Shown: one piece after another, positions 1 to 5,578 of the stretch
Numbering within the stretch: position 1 is the first letter of the stretch
Layout: every line of letters starts with the position of its first letter
NCBI GenBank assembly: GCA_020723725.1
Contig: DYIG01000095.1
Coordinates: 1-6,437, forward strand
Origin: Thermaerobacter marianensis
GTDB taxonomy: Bacteria; Bacillota; Sulfobacillia; DYIH01; DYIG01
Direction: 5' to 3'
Length of the DNA: 6,437 bases
The notes under the pieces: model-generated
Seen by the model: only the letters and a program-made list of their open reading frames with translations
Told to the model about the DNA's origin: nothing
The model's database searches: none
Translations under genes and position numbers: made by a program

Positions 1-857
1 CAAAAACGCAGGCCGACCAGGATAAAATGGGCGAATCGCTCGCCAGGCTGGCCGAAGAGGACCCGACCTTCAGGATGCACACTGACCCCGATACGGGGCA
101 GACGATCATTCGCGGTATGGGCGAGCTTCACCTTGAGATCATCGTTGACCGCTTAATGCGCGAATTCAAGGTTCAGGCCAATGTGGGCAAGCCCCAGGTA
201 GCTTATAAAGAGACCATTAAGAGCGCCGTCAAGGCGGAAGGCAAGTACGTCCGACAGGCGGGCGGTCGTGGTCAGTACGGGCATGTCTGGTTGGAACTGG
301 AACCTCTTGAGCGCGGCAAGGGCTTTGAGTTTGTCAACAAGATTGTTGGCGGTGTGGTTCCTAAGGATTATATCCCGGCGGTAGAGGCGGGTATCCGGGG
401 AGCCATGGAGAGCGGGGTCTTGGCAGGGTATCCGATGGTGGACGTGCGGGCGACTCTCTTTGACGGGTCTTATCACGAAGTTGACTCTTCGGAGATGGCG
501 TTTAAGATCGCTGCTTCCATGGGTTTCAAAGAGGGCGCCGCCAAGGCCAACCCGGTGTTGCTGGAGCCCATAATGAAGGTTGAAGTTGTCGTCCCTGAAG
601 AGTACATGGGCGACGTCATGGGTGACCTGCAGTCAAGGCGTGGTCGAATCGAGGGTATCGACATTCGGGGAACCCTGCGGGCTATCGGCGCCTTTGTGCC
701 GCTGGCCGAGATGTTTGGATATGCTACAGACCTACGCTCCAAAACCCAGGGGCGCGGGACTTACTCGATGCAGTTTGATCACTACGACGAGGTTTCCCGC
801 CACGTCGCAGAGGAAATTGTGAACAAGGCTCAGGCCCGCACGGCAGTGCGGAAATAA
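1..857 (+). CDS. fusA: Elongation factor G, C-terminal part (5' end outside window)
   Basis: EF-G is the cytoplasmic GTPase that drives tRNA-mRNA translocation and, with RRF, ribosome recycling. Only the last 284 complete codons are here: the frame is open from the first base (first whole codon at 3) and ends at TAA 855-857. The ATG at 27 is internal, because family-typical residues (KTQADQDK) precede it. The GTPase domain and domain II lie upstream of the window. Domain III is shown by GMGELHLE (114-137). Domain IV starts near the KPQVAYKETI stretch and carries GSYHEVDSSEMAF, whose His (474-476) aligns with T. thermophilus His573 at the domain IV tip that reaches the decoding centre. Domain V holds EEYMGDVMGDL, then FVPLAEMFGYATDLRSKTQGRG and FDHYDEV. 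The C-terminus looks intact. It is followed by tuf 40 bases later with no terminator, as in a str operon. Identification is secure. Confidence 0.98.
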   Translation, partial: KTQADQDKMGESLARLAEEDPTFRMHTDPDTGQTIIRGMGELHLEIIVDRLMREFKVQANVGKPQVAYKETIKSAVKAEGKYVRQAGGRGQYGHVWLELEPLERGKGFEFVNKIVGGVVPKDYIPAVEAGIRGAMESGVLAGYPMVDVRATLFDGSYHEVDSSEMAFKIAASMGFKEGAAKANPVLLEPIMKVEVVVPEEYMGDVMGDLQSRRGRIEGIDIRGTLRAIGAFVPLAEMFGYATDLRSKTQGRGTYSMQFDHYDEVSRHVAEEIVNKAQARTAVRK

Positions 858-880
858 ATATTAAAAAGGTTATTAGAGTT

Positions 881-887
881 GGGGAGG
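881..887 (+). promoter_or_regulatory. Shine-Dalgarno site of tuf
   Basis: GGGGAGG lies 10 bases before the ATG at 898. A second ATG at 891 is only 3 bases from this site and opens a 4-codon frame (MKNG, then a stop overlapping the tuf start). The normal spacing and the EF-Tu N-terminus MAKAKFERTKPHVN decide for 898. Confidence 0.8.
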
Positions 888-897
888 TAAATGAAGA

Positions 898-2100
898 ATG
901 GCTAAGGCGAAATTTGAGCGTACCAAACCGCACGTAAACGTGGGTACCATCGGTCACGTAGACCACGGCAAGACCACTCTGACTGCGGCCATTACCTTCG
1001 TTCTGTCAAAGCAGGGCAAGGCGAATTTCATGGCCTATGATCAGATCGATAAGGCTCCGGAGGAGAAGGAGCGCGGTATTACCATTAACACCGCGCATGT
1101 CGAGTATGAAACTGATAACAGGCACTACGCCCACGTGGACTGCCCGGGTCACGCCGACTATGTTAAGAACATGATCACCGGTGCAGCTCAGATGGACGGT
1201 TCCATTCTTGTCGTTTCCGCTGCGGATGGTCCCATGCCTCAGACGCGCGAGCATATTCTCCTGGCTCGTCAGGTCGGTGTCCCGGCGATGGTGGTTTTCA
1301 TGAACAAGGTTGATATGGTTGACGAGGCGGAACTACTCGATCTGGTTGAGCTTGAGGTGCGCGACCTTCTTTCCAGCTACGAATTCCCTGGTGATGAAAT
1401 CCCCGTCGTCAAGGGTTCCGCTCTCAAAGCCCTTGAATGCGGTTGCGCGCAGCGGGATTGCCAGTGGTGCGGTAAGATTCTCGATTTGATGGATGCGGTT
1501 GATTCCTACATACCGACACCAGTTCGTGACATCGACAAGCCGTTCCTTATGCCTGTTGAGGACGTATTCACCATAACCGGGCGTGGTACGGTTGTCACCG
1601 GTCGCGTTGAGAGGGGTCAGGTAAAGGTTGGTGACGAGATTGAGATCGTCGGTTTAGCCGAAAAGCCGCGCAAGACGGTCGTAACCGGCGTTGAGATGTT
1701 CCGTAAACTGCTTGACCAAGCCATGGCCGGGGATAACATCGGCACCTTGCTTCGTGGTATTGAAAAGAACGATGTTGAACGCGGCCAGGTTCTGGCGAAG
1801 CCGGGGTCTATCAACCCGCACAAGAAGTTTGAGGCTCAGGTTTATGTTCTGACGAAGGAAGAGGGCGGTCGGCACACCCCGTTCTTTAACGGATACAAGC
1901 CGCAGTTCTACTTCAGGACTACTGACGTCACTGGCAGCATCAAGCTCCCTGAAGGCGTTGAAATGGTCATGCCCGGCGACAACGTTAAGATGCAGGTAGA
2001 GCTGATTGACTCTATCGCCATTGAGGAAGGCCTCCGCTTCGCTATCCGTGAGGGTGGCAGGACTGTAGGCGCCGGTGTTGTGACGGCTATTATTCAATAA
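898..2100 (+). CDS. tuf: Elongation factor Tu
   Basis: EF-Tu is the GTPase that brings aminoacyl-tRNA to the ribosomal A site in the cytoplasm. The 400-residue length is usual for the family. The G domain (about 1-205) has the P-loop GHVDHGKT (19-26), switch I with RGITI (59-63), DCPGH (81-85, with catalytic His85 matching E. coli His84), NKVD (136-139) and SALK (174-177). Domain 2 (about 212-300) begins around the VFTITGRGTVVTGRVERG stretch, and domain 3 ends in GLRFAIREGGRTVGAGVV. Gln125, the equivalent of E. coli Gln124 at the kirromycin site, is kept. Unusual: right after SALK are Cys181, Cys183, Cys188 and Cys191, a CxC-x4-CxxC arrangement absent from E. coli EF-Tu but recalled from Desulfotomaculum-type bacteria. 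It follows fusA as the last str gene and precedes rpsJ by 68 bases. Only one tuf copy is visible here; a second elsewhere cannot be excluded. Confidence 0.99.
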   Translation: MAKAKFERTKPHVNVGTIGHVDHGKTTLTAAITFVLSKQGKANFMAYDQIDKAPEEKERGITINTAHVEYETDNRHYAHVDCPGHADYVKNMITGAAQMDGSILVVSAADGPMPQTREHILLARQVGVPAMVVFMNKVDMVDEAELLDLVELEVRDLLSSYEFPGDEIPVVKGSALKALECGCAQRDCQWCGKILDLMDAVDSYIPTPVRDIDKPFLMPVEDVFTITGRGTVVTGRVERGQVKVGDEIEIVGLAEKPRKTVVTGVEMFRKLLDQAMAGDNIGTLLRGIEKNDVERGQVLAKPGSINPHKKFEAQVYVLTKEEGGRHTPFFNGYKPQFYFRTTDVTGSIKLPEGVEMVMPGDNVKMQVELIDSIAIEEGLRFAIREGGRTVGAGVVTAIIQ

Positions 2101-2168
2101 AAGTTACGAGGGACCTTTTCCCCATCTGCTATTGAGCTCTTTGACAATGCTATAAAGGGGGGGTAACG
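2101..2168 (+). promoter_or_regulatory. tuf-rpsJ intergenic region; possible weak S10 promoter
   Basis: This is the longest gap in the window, where an S10-operon promoter would be expected. A perfect -35-like TTGACA lies at 2141-2146, but the position 17 bases downstream reads TAACGA (2164-2169), a poor -10 overlapping the rpsJ start. The better -10-like TATAAA (2151-2156) is only 4 bases after TTGACA and has no -35 at the right distance. TGCTAT occurs twice (2127-2132, 2148-2153). Only a 4-bp GGGA/TCCC hairpin is visible (2110-2113 with 2119-2122), followed by no T-run, so there is no terminator. The gap ends in the rpsJ Shine-Dalgarno run AAAGGGGGGG (2154-2163), 5 bases before ATG. Readthrough from tuf is the simplest reading; a promoter is unproven. 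Confidence 0.25.
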
Positions 2169-2477
2169 ATGGGTAAGCAAAGAATCAGGATTCGGTTAAG
2201 GGCATTCGATCATGGAATCTTGGATCAGTCGGCCAGCAAGATAGTGGAGACAGCCCGGCGTACGGGTTCCCAGGTTTCTGGTCCGGTGCCGCTGCCAACG
2301 GAGAAGCAAGTGTACACTGTTCTTACCGCCCCCAATGGGGAGAAGGATATCCGTGAGCAGTTTGAAATGCGGACTCATAAGCGTCTGATAGACATACTTG
2401 AGCCGACGCCAAAAACAGTTGACGCTCTTATGAGGCTGGATTTGCCGGCTGGCGTGGATATCGAGATTAAGTTGTAG
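2169..2477 (+). CDS. rpsJ: 30S ribosomal protein S10
   Basis: S10 is a 30S head protein, and as NusE it also joins NusB in transcription antitermination. The 102 residues are the normal length. The N-terminus QRIRIRLRAFDH, the VPLPTEK segment (41-47), REQFEMRTHKRLIDILEPTPKTVDAL and the C-terminal LPAGVDIEIKL are all typical. The start is ATG with a run of seven G just upstream. Odd point: the ribosome-inserted loop reads TAPNGEKDI at residues 53-61, where E. coli has ISPHVNKDA, so the usual His56 is Asn and position 57, linked to tetracycline/tigecycline response in other bacteria, is Gly. Residues on both sides keep the family pattern, so this is substitution, not a frameshift. It is the first gene of the S10 operon, with rplC following after 17 bases. 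Confidence 0.98.
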   Translation: MGKQRIRIRLRAFDHGILDQSASKIVETARRTGSQVSGPVPLPTEKQVYTVLTAPNGEKDIREQFEMRTHKRLIDILEPTPKTVDALMRLDLPAGVDIEIKL

Positions 2478-2494
2478 GCAGGAGAGATCTGAAG

Positions 2495-3130
2495 ATGGCC
2501 AAGGGGATAATTGGACGAAAAATCGGGATGACCCAGGTCTTTGACGAAGAGGGTCGGGCGATTCCGGTGACGGTTGTTAAGGCCGGGCCATGTGTTGTTG
2601 TCCAAACAAAGACCGTCGAAAAGGACGGTTATGAAGCGGTACAACTGGGCTTTGGCGATGTTAAGGAACACCGTCTAAATAAGCCGGAGGCCGGGCGTTT
2701 CAAGAAGGCTGGGGTTAAGCCGGTTCGCCTCCTGCGGGAATTCAGGGTCTCAAATGCCGGTAAATATCAGGCCGGGCAGGTTGTTCGAGCCGACATCTTT
2801 ACCGCGGGCGAGATGCTGGACGTCACAGGTATCAGTAAGGGTAAGGGGTTTGCCGGAACCATCAAGCGGCACAACTTCAACCGCGGACCTATGAGCCATG
2901 GGTCGAAGTATCACAGGGGGGTTGGTTCCCTGGGTGCTTCAAGCCAGCCGTCACGGGTCTTCAAGGGTCGCAAGATGCCTGGTCACCTTGGCGCGGAGCG
3001 CGTTACGGTTCAGGGCCTTGAACTTGTCCGTGTTGATGTGGACCGGAACCTGTTGCTCATTAAGGGCGGGGTTCCCGGGGCGCGTGGGGGATACCTTGAG
3101 ATTCGGGCCTCAGTAAAGGCGAGGGGATAA
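2495..3130 (+). CDS. rplC: 50S ribosomal protein L3
   Basis: L3 is an early-assembly 50S protein; its long internal loop reaches toward the peptidyl transferase centre. The 211-residue length and the opening MAKGIIGRKIGMTQVFDE are standard. The conserved core is seen as VTGISKGKGFAGTIKRHNF and then GPMSHGSKYHR (132-141). GSLGASSQPSRVFKG (144-158) aligns with the E. coli stretch holding the PrmB-methylated Gln150; here position 150 is Ser and a Gln sits at 151, a form I associate with Gram-positive L3. MPGHLG and ERVTVQGL follow. AGGAG at 2480-2484 lies 10 bases before ATG. rplD begins 4 bases after the stop, so translation is probably coupled. No anomalies were seen. Confidence 0.98.
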   Translation: MAKGIIGRKIGMTQVFDEEGRAIPVTVVKAGPCVVVQTKTVEKDGYEAVQLGFGDVKEHRLNKPEAGRFKKAGVKPVRLLREFRVSNAGKYQAGQVVRADIFTAGEMLDVTGISKGKGFAGTIKRHNFNRGPMSHGSKYHRGVGSLGASSQPSRVFKGRKMPGHLGAERVTVQGLELVRVDVDRNLLLIKGGVPGARGGYLEIRASVKARG

Positions 3131-3134
3131 AAGT

Positions 3135-3764
3135 ATGCCAAGGGTTGCCTTATACAACGTTAAGGGTGAGACAGTAGGGGACATTGATCTCCCTGATAAG
3201 GTTTTCAATGTCGAAGTTAATCCCTCACTTTTGCACCAGGCTATTGTTTGCTACCTGGCTAATCAGCGCCAGGGCACGGCTTCTACTCGCACTCGCGGAG
3301 AGGTTAGCGGGGGTGGGCGTAAACCGTGGCGGCAGAAGGGTACCGGGCGTGCACGACAGGGGAGCATCCGTGCCCCTCACTGGCCCGGGGGCGGTGTGGT
3401 ATTCGGTCCAAAGCCGCGTGACTATCGCCAGGAGATGCCCAAACAGGCACGGCGCCTTGCCCTGAGGGGGGCCCTTTCGGAGAAGGTGCGTCAGGGCCGT
3501 ATCAGGGTTGTGGATCAACTTCAGCTTGATGAGCCTCATACGCGGGATATTGCTCAGATGTTGCGGAGCTTTGAATTAACTGGACAAAAGGCTCTTATCG
3601 TTACAGCTGATACCGACCGTAATGTCTATAAGTCTGCTCGAAATATACCCGGGGTAGCTGCTTTCAGCGCGCCGGAACTGAATGTCTATCAGGTTCTGAA
3701 CCACAGCAACCTGATTATTACCAAGGATGCTGTGGAGCGTGTGCAGGAGGTGCTGGGGCGGTGA
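3135..3764 (+). CDS. rplD: 50S ribosomal protein L4
   Basis: L4 is a 50S protein whose extended loop lines the narrow part of the exit tunnel. In E. coli it also represses the S10 operon through a leader hairpin; no such leader is recognisable here. The 209 residues are a normal length. The tunnel loop GGGRKPWRQKGTGRARQGS (59-77) is intact and shows no macrolide-resistance-type deletion. HWPGGGVVFGPKPRDY follows, and the C-terminal half (ALIVTADTD, NVYKSARNIPGV, NVYQVLNHSNLIITKDAV) fits the family. The start ATG has GAGGGG at 3121-3126, inside the end of rplC. The stop TGA overlaps the GTG start of rplW (shared GTGA), which points to translational coupling. Confidence 0.98.
   Translation: MPRVALYNVKGETVGDIDLPDKVFNVEVNPSLLHQAIVCYLANQRQGTASTRTRGEVSGGGRKPWRQKGTGRARQGSIRAPHWPGGGVVFGPKPRDYRQEMPKQARRLALRGALSEKVRQGRIRVVDQLQLDEPHTRDIAQMLRSFELTGQKALIVTADTDRNVYKSARNIPGVAAFSAPELNVYQVLNHSNLIITKDAVERVQEVLGR
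3745..3751 (+). promoter_or_regulatory. Shine-Dalgarno site of rplW inside rplD
   Basis: AGGAGGT lies within the last codons of rplD, 9 bases before the GTG at 3761. This strong site supports GTG as the L23 start even though it overlaps the rplD stop. Confidence 0.75.
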
Positions 3765-4048
3765 ACGCCAGGGAAATTATTCGGTGGCCTGTTGTGACTG
3801 AGGATAGTATGGCCCGCATTGAGGAAGGCAAATACACTTTTGCTGTGGTTCCATCCGCGAATAAGACTCAGATTAAAAACGCCGTTGAGGAACTCTTTAA
3901 GGTAAAGGTCAAGAAGGTTAATACCATGAACATGCAGGGCAAGATGAAGCGGCAGGGCTTGCGTGCAGGTCGGCGCCCTTCATGGAAAAAGGCCATAGTT
4001 ACCCTCCAAGAGGGTCAGAGCATTGAGTTCTTTGAAGGGCTGCGCTGA
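3761..4048 (+). CDS. rplW: 50S ribosomal protein L23
   Basis: L23 sits at the exit of the 50S tunnel and is the docking site for trigger factor and the signal recognition particle. The 95-residue length is normal. The GTG start overlaps the rplD stop by 4 bases. Recognisable parts are REIIRWPVVTE (4-14), KYTFAVVPSANKTQIKNAVEELF, the VKVKKVNTMN strand, and GRRPSWKKAIVTLQEGQSIEFFEG at the C-terminus. Odd point: the family's near-invariant TEK/SEK reads TED, with Glu14 (aligned to E. coli Glu18, the chaperone-contact residue) kept but the following Lys replaced by Asp15. Everything else fits, so the gene is very probably functional. Confidence 0.97.
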   Translation: MNAREIIRWPVVTEDSMARIEEGKYTFAVVPSANKTQIKNAVEELFKVKVKKVNTMNMQGKMKRQGLRAGRRPSWKKAIVTLQEGQSIEFFEGLR

Positions 4049-4063
4049 CGGGAGGATTTGTAA

Positions 4064-4891
4064 ATGCCGGTAAAGAGGTATAGACCAACTTCGCCGGGAC
4101 GGCGCCAGATGACCGTCCTGGACTTTAGTGGGATTTACAGGGGCAGGCCGGAGAAGTCCCTGGTGGAGTCTCTGAATAAGTGCGCCGGCCGGAACTTTCA
4201 GGGGCGCATCAGTGTGCGTCACCGAGGGGGCGGGCATAAGAGGCTTTACAGGATTATCGACTTCCGTCGTGACAAGGATGGCGTGCCGGCCACCGTTGCA
4301 AGGATTGAATATGATCCCAATAGGACGGCTAATATCGCCCTATTGCATTATGCTGACGGGGAGAAGCGTTATATCCTTGCTCCATTGGGTTTGAAGCAAG
4401 GGGACACAGTGGTATCGGGCCCCGATGCGGACATCCGTCCGGGGAATGCCCTGCCGATCAGGCGTATTCCAACCGGTACTGTGATTCATAACATCGAGCT
4501 GCATCCAGGCAAGGGAGGCCAGATGGTTCGGGCTGCCGGGGTGGAGGCGCAGTTGGTGGCCAAAGAGGGCGACTATGCTCATGTTAGGCTGCCATCAGGG
4601 GAAGTCCGCCTTGTGAATATTGAGTGCAAGGCGACAGTAGGTCAGGTCGGCAACCTGGATCATGAAAATGTCACCATAGGCAAGGCCGGGCGTAACCGTT
4701 GGCGGGGTTGGAGGCCGACGGTTAGGGGTTCCGTCATGAACCCGGTAGATCACCCGCACGGTGGTGGCGAAGGTAGGGCGCCGATCGGGCGGAAGCAGCC
4801 TCTTACGCCGTGGGGCAAGCCGGCCTTGGGTAAAAAGACTCGCAAGCGCAAGAAGGCTTCTGATAAATATATAGTCAAGCGCAGGGGTTAA
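4064..4891 (+). CDS. rplB: 50S ribosomal protein L2
   Basis: L2 is one of the most conserved 50S proteins. It is needed for subunit association and sits near the peptidyl transferase centre. The 275 residues match the family. The N-terminus (VKRYRPTSPGRRQMTV), the RHRGGGHKRLYRIIDF segment in the OB-like domain, EYDPNRTANIALLHYADGEK, LHPGKGGQMVRAAG, and the C-terminal HPHGGGEG (230-237) with its functionally studied His are all present. The C-terminal tail is very basic (GKKTRKRKKASDKY), as expected for an rRNA-binding extension. GGGAGGA at 4050-4056 precedes the ATG by 7 bases. A 26-base gap without promoter or terminator follows before rpsS. No anomalies were seen. Confidence 0.98.
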   Translation: MPVKRYRPTSPGRRQMTVLDFSGIYRGRPEKSLVESLNKCAGRNFQGRISVRHRGGGHKRLYRIIDFRRDKDGVPATVARIEYDPNRTANIALLHYADGEKRYILAPLGLKQGDTVVSGPDADIRPGNALPIRRIPTGTVIHNIELHPGKGGQMVRAAGVEAQLVAKEGDYAHVRLPSGEVRLVNIECKATVGQVGNLDHENVTIGKAGRNRWRGWRPTVRGSVMNPVDHPHGGGEGRAPIGRKQPLTPWGKPALGKKTRKRKKASDKYIVKRRG

Positions 4892-4902
4892 GGTTTGAGA
4901 TC

Positions 4903-4909
4903 TGGGGGT
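4903..4909 (+). promoter_or_regulatory. G-rich, non-consensus Shine-Dalgarno site of rpsS
   Basis: The only purine-rich stretch before the rpsS ATG (4918) is TGGGGGT, with the G-run at 4904-4908, 9 bases upstream. It lacks the usual GGAGG core and would pair with the anti-SD partly by G-U. The conserved start MGRSLKKGP leaves little doubt about the ATG itself. Confidence 0.45.
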
Positions 4910-4917
4910 TATTTTTA

Positions 4918-5202
4918 ATGGGACGCTCTCTGAAGAAAGGGCCTTACGTAGATGCCAACCTTATTAAAAAAATTGAGGCCATGAATAAGTCTGGTGAGAT
5001 GCGGGTTATTAAGACCTGGGCTCGGAATTGCACAATTGTGCCCGAGATGGTTGGACACACGATAGCTGTCCACGATGGCCGGAAACACTTCCCCGTATAC
5101 ATTACGGAGGAACTCGTTGGCCATAAACTAGGTGAATTCGCACCAACCAGGACTTTCAAGGGTCATGGTGGTCACACGGAAAGGTCGACGGCTCTGAAAT
5201 GA
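4918..5202 (+). CDS. rpsS: 30S ribosomal protein S19
   Basis: S19 is a 30S head protein that, with S13, contacts the A-site region and takes part in inter-subunit bridges. The 94 residues are standard. MGRSLKKGPYVD opens the protein; VIKTWAR, TIVPEMVGHTIAVHDGRKH and the strongly conserved GHKLGEFAPTRTFKGH close it. A small departure is RNC where RRS is common (residues 36-38); I attach no functional meaning. It lies between rplB and rplV, as in other S10 operons. Its stop TGA (5200-5202) overlaps an ATG at 5199 that is in frame with rplV, though the preferred rplV start is 18 bases further on. Confidence 0.98.
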   Translation: MGRSLKKGPYVDANLIKKIEAMNKSGEMRVIKTWARNCTIVPEMVGHTIAVHDGRKHFPVYITEELVGHKLGEFAPTRTFKGHGGHTERSTALK

Positions 5203-5204
5203 AC

Positions 5205-5210
5205 GGGGGA
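5205..5210 (+). promoter_or_regulatory. Shine-Dalgarno site that decides the rplV start
   Basis: GGGGGA sits 6 bases before the ATG at 5217 and only 3 bases before the in-frame GTG at 5214. The upstream in-frame ATG at 5199 has only a distant GGAAAGG (5178-5184). This favours 5217. Confidence 0.55.
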
Positions 5211-5216
5211 AGCGTG

Positions 5217-5576
5217 ATGGAAGCCACAATTCAGAGAGAAGCGCGGGCGCATGCCAGATATGTTCGGATAGCTCCCAGGAAGGTTCGCATAGTGATTAAC
5301 CTTGTACGGGGCAAACCGGTTAAAGAGGCTCTGGATATTTTGAAGTTTGTGCCAAAACGTGCGTCTCGGGTGGTTGAAAAGTTGATCCGGTCCGCTGTTG
5401 CTAACGCCACCCATAATCATGAGATGGATGAGGCCAGGTTATTTATTGAGCAGGCTTACGTAAACGAAGGTCCGGTAATGAAGAGAGTACGGCCGGAGAT
5501 GCGTGGGCAGGCTTTCCCGATCCTCAAAAGAATGAGTCACGTTACGGTAGTCCTGCGTGAGCGAGGGGAGGGATAG
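5217..5576 (+). CDS. rplV: 50S ribosomal protein L22
   Basis: L22 is a 50S protein whose long beta-hairpin lines the exit tunnel opposite L4. From ATG 5217 it has 119 residues. The in-frame ATG at 5199 would add six residues (MNGGSV) that the family lacks, and its overlap with the rpsS stop is the only argument for it. Typical parts are ARYVRIAPRKVRIVINLVRGK (13-33) and SAVANATHNHEMD (59-71), then the hairpin. The hairpin is unusual: GPVMKRVRPEMRGQAFPILKRMSH keeps the MKR triplet (88-90, E. coli 82-84). However, relative to E. coli, Arg88 is Glu94, Arg92 is Gln98 and Thr100 is Met106. The reading frame stays intact and the C-terminal strand HVTVVL is normal, so this looks like real divergence. 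rpsC starts 2 bases after the stop. Confidence 0.96.
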   Translation: MEATIQREARAHARYVRIAPRKVRIVINLVRGKPVKEALDILKFVPKRASRVVEKLIRSAVANATHNHEMDEARLFIEQAYVNEGPVMKRVRPEMRGQAFPILKRMSHVTVVLRERGEG

Positions 5577-5578
5577 GA

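Noticed and set aside
891..905. Tiny frame ATG-AAG-AAT-GGC-TAA overlapping the tuf start
   Set aside because: The ATG is only 3 bases from the Shine-Dalgarno and the peptide is 4 residues. It could be a regulatory mini-ORF but nothing supports it.
1654..2097. 147-codon open frame on the minus strand inside tuf
   Set aside because: It lies wholly antisense to a certain EF-Tu gene, and its product shows no recognisable family. It is a by-product of tuf codon use.
2110..2122. GGGA/TCCC hairpin after tuf as a terminator
   Set aside because: The stem is only 4 bp and is not followed by a T-run, so intrinsic termination is unlikely.
2484..2491. Octamer GAGATCTG before rplC, repeated before rpsS at 4897-4904
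   Set aside because: A shared 8-mer among several short leaders is not far from chance, and it contains a plain 6-base palindrome. No third copy was seen in the other leaders.
3316..3375. Possible macrolide-resistance change in the L4 tunnel loop
   Set aside because: The loop GGGRKPWRQKGTGRARQGS is complete and matches the ordinary family pattern.
5199..5216. Upstream ATG (5199) as the rplV start
   Set aside because: It would add six residues not typical of L22 and has poor Shine-Dalgarno spacing. It is kept only as a less likely alternative.
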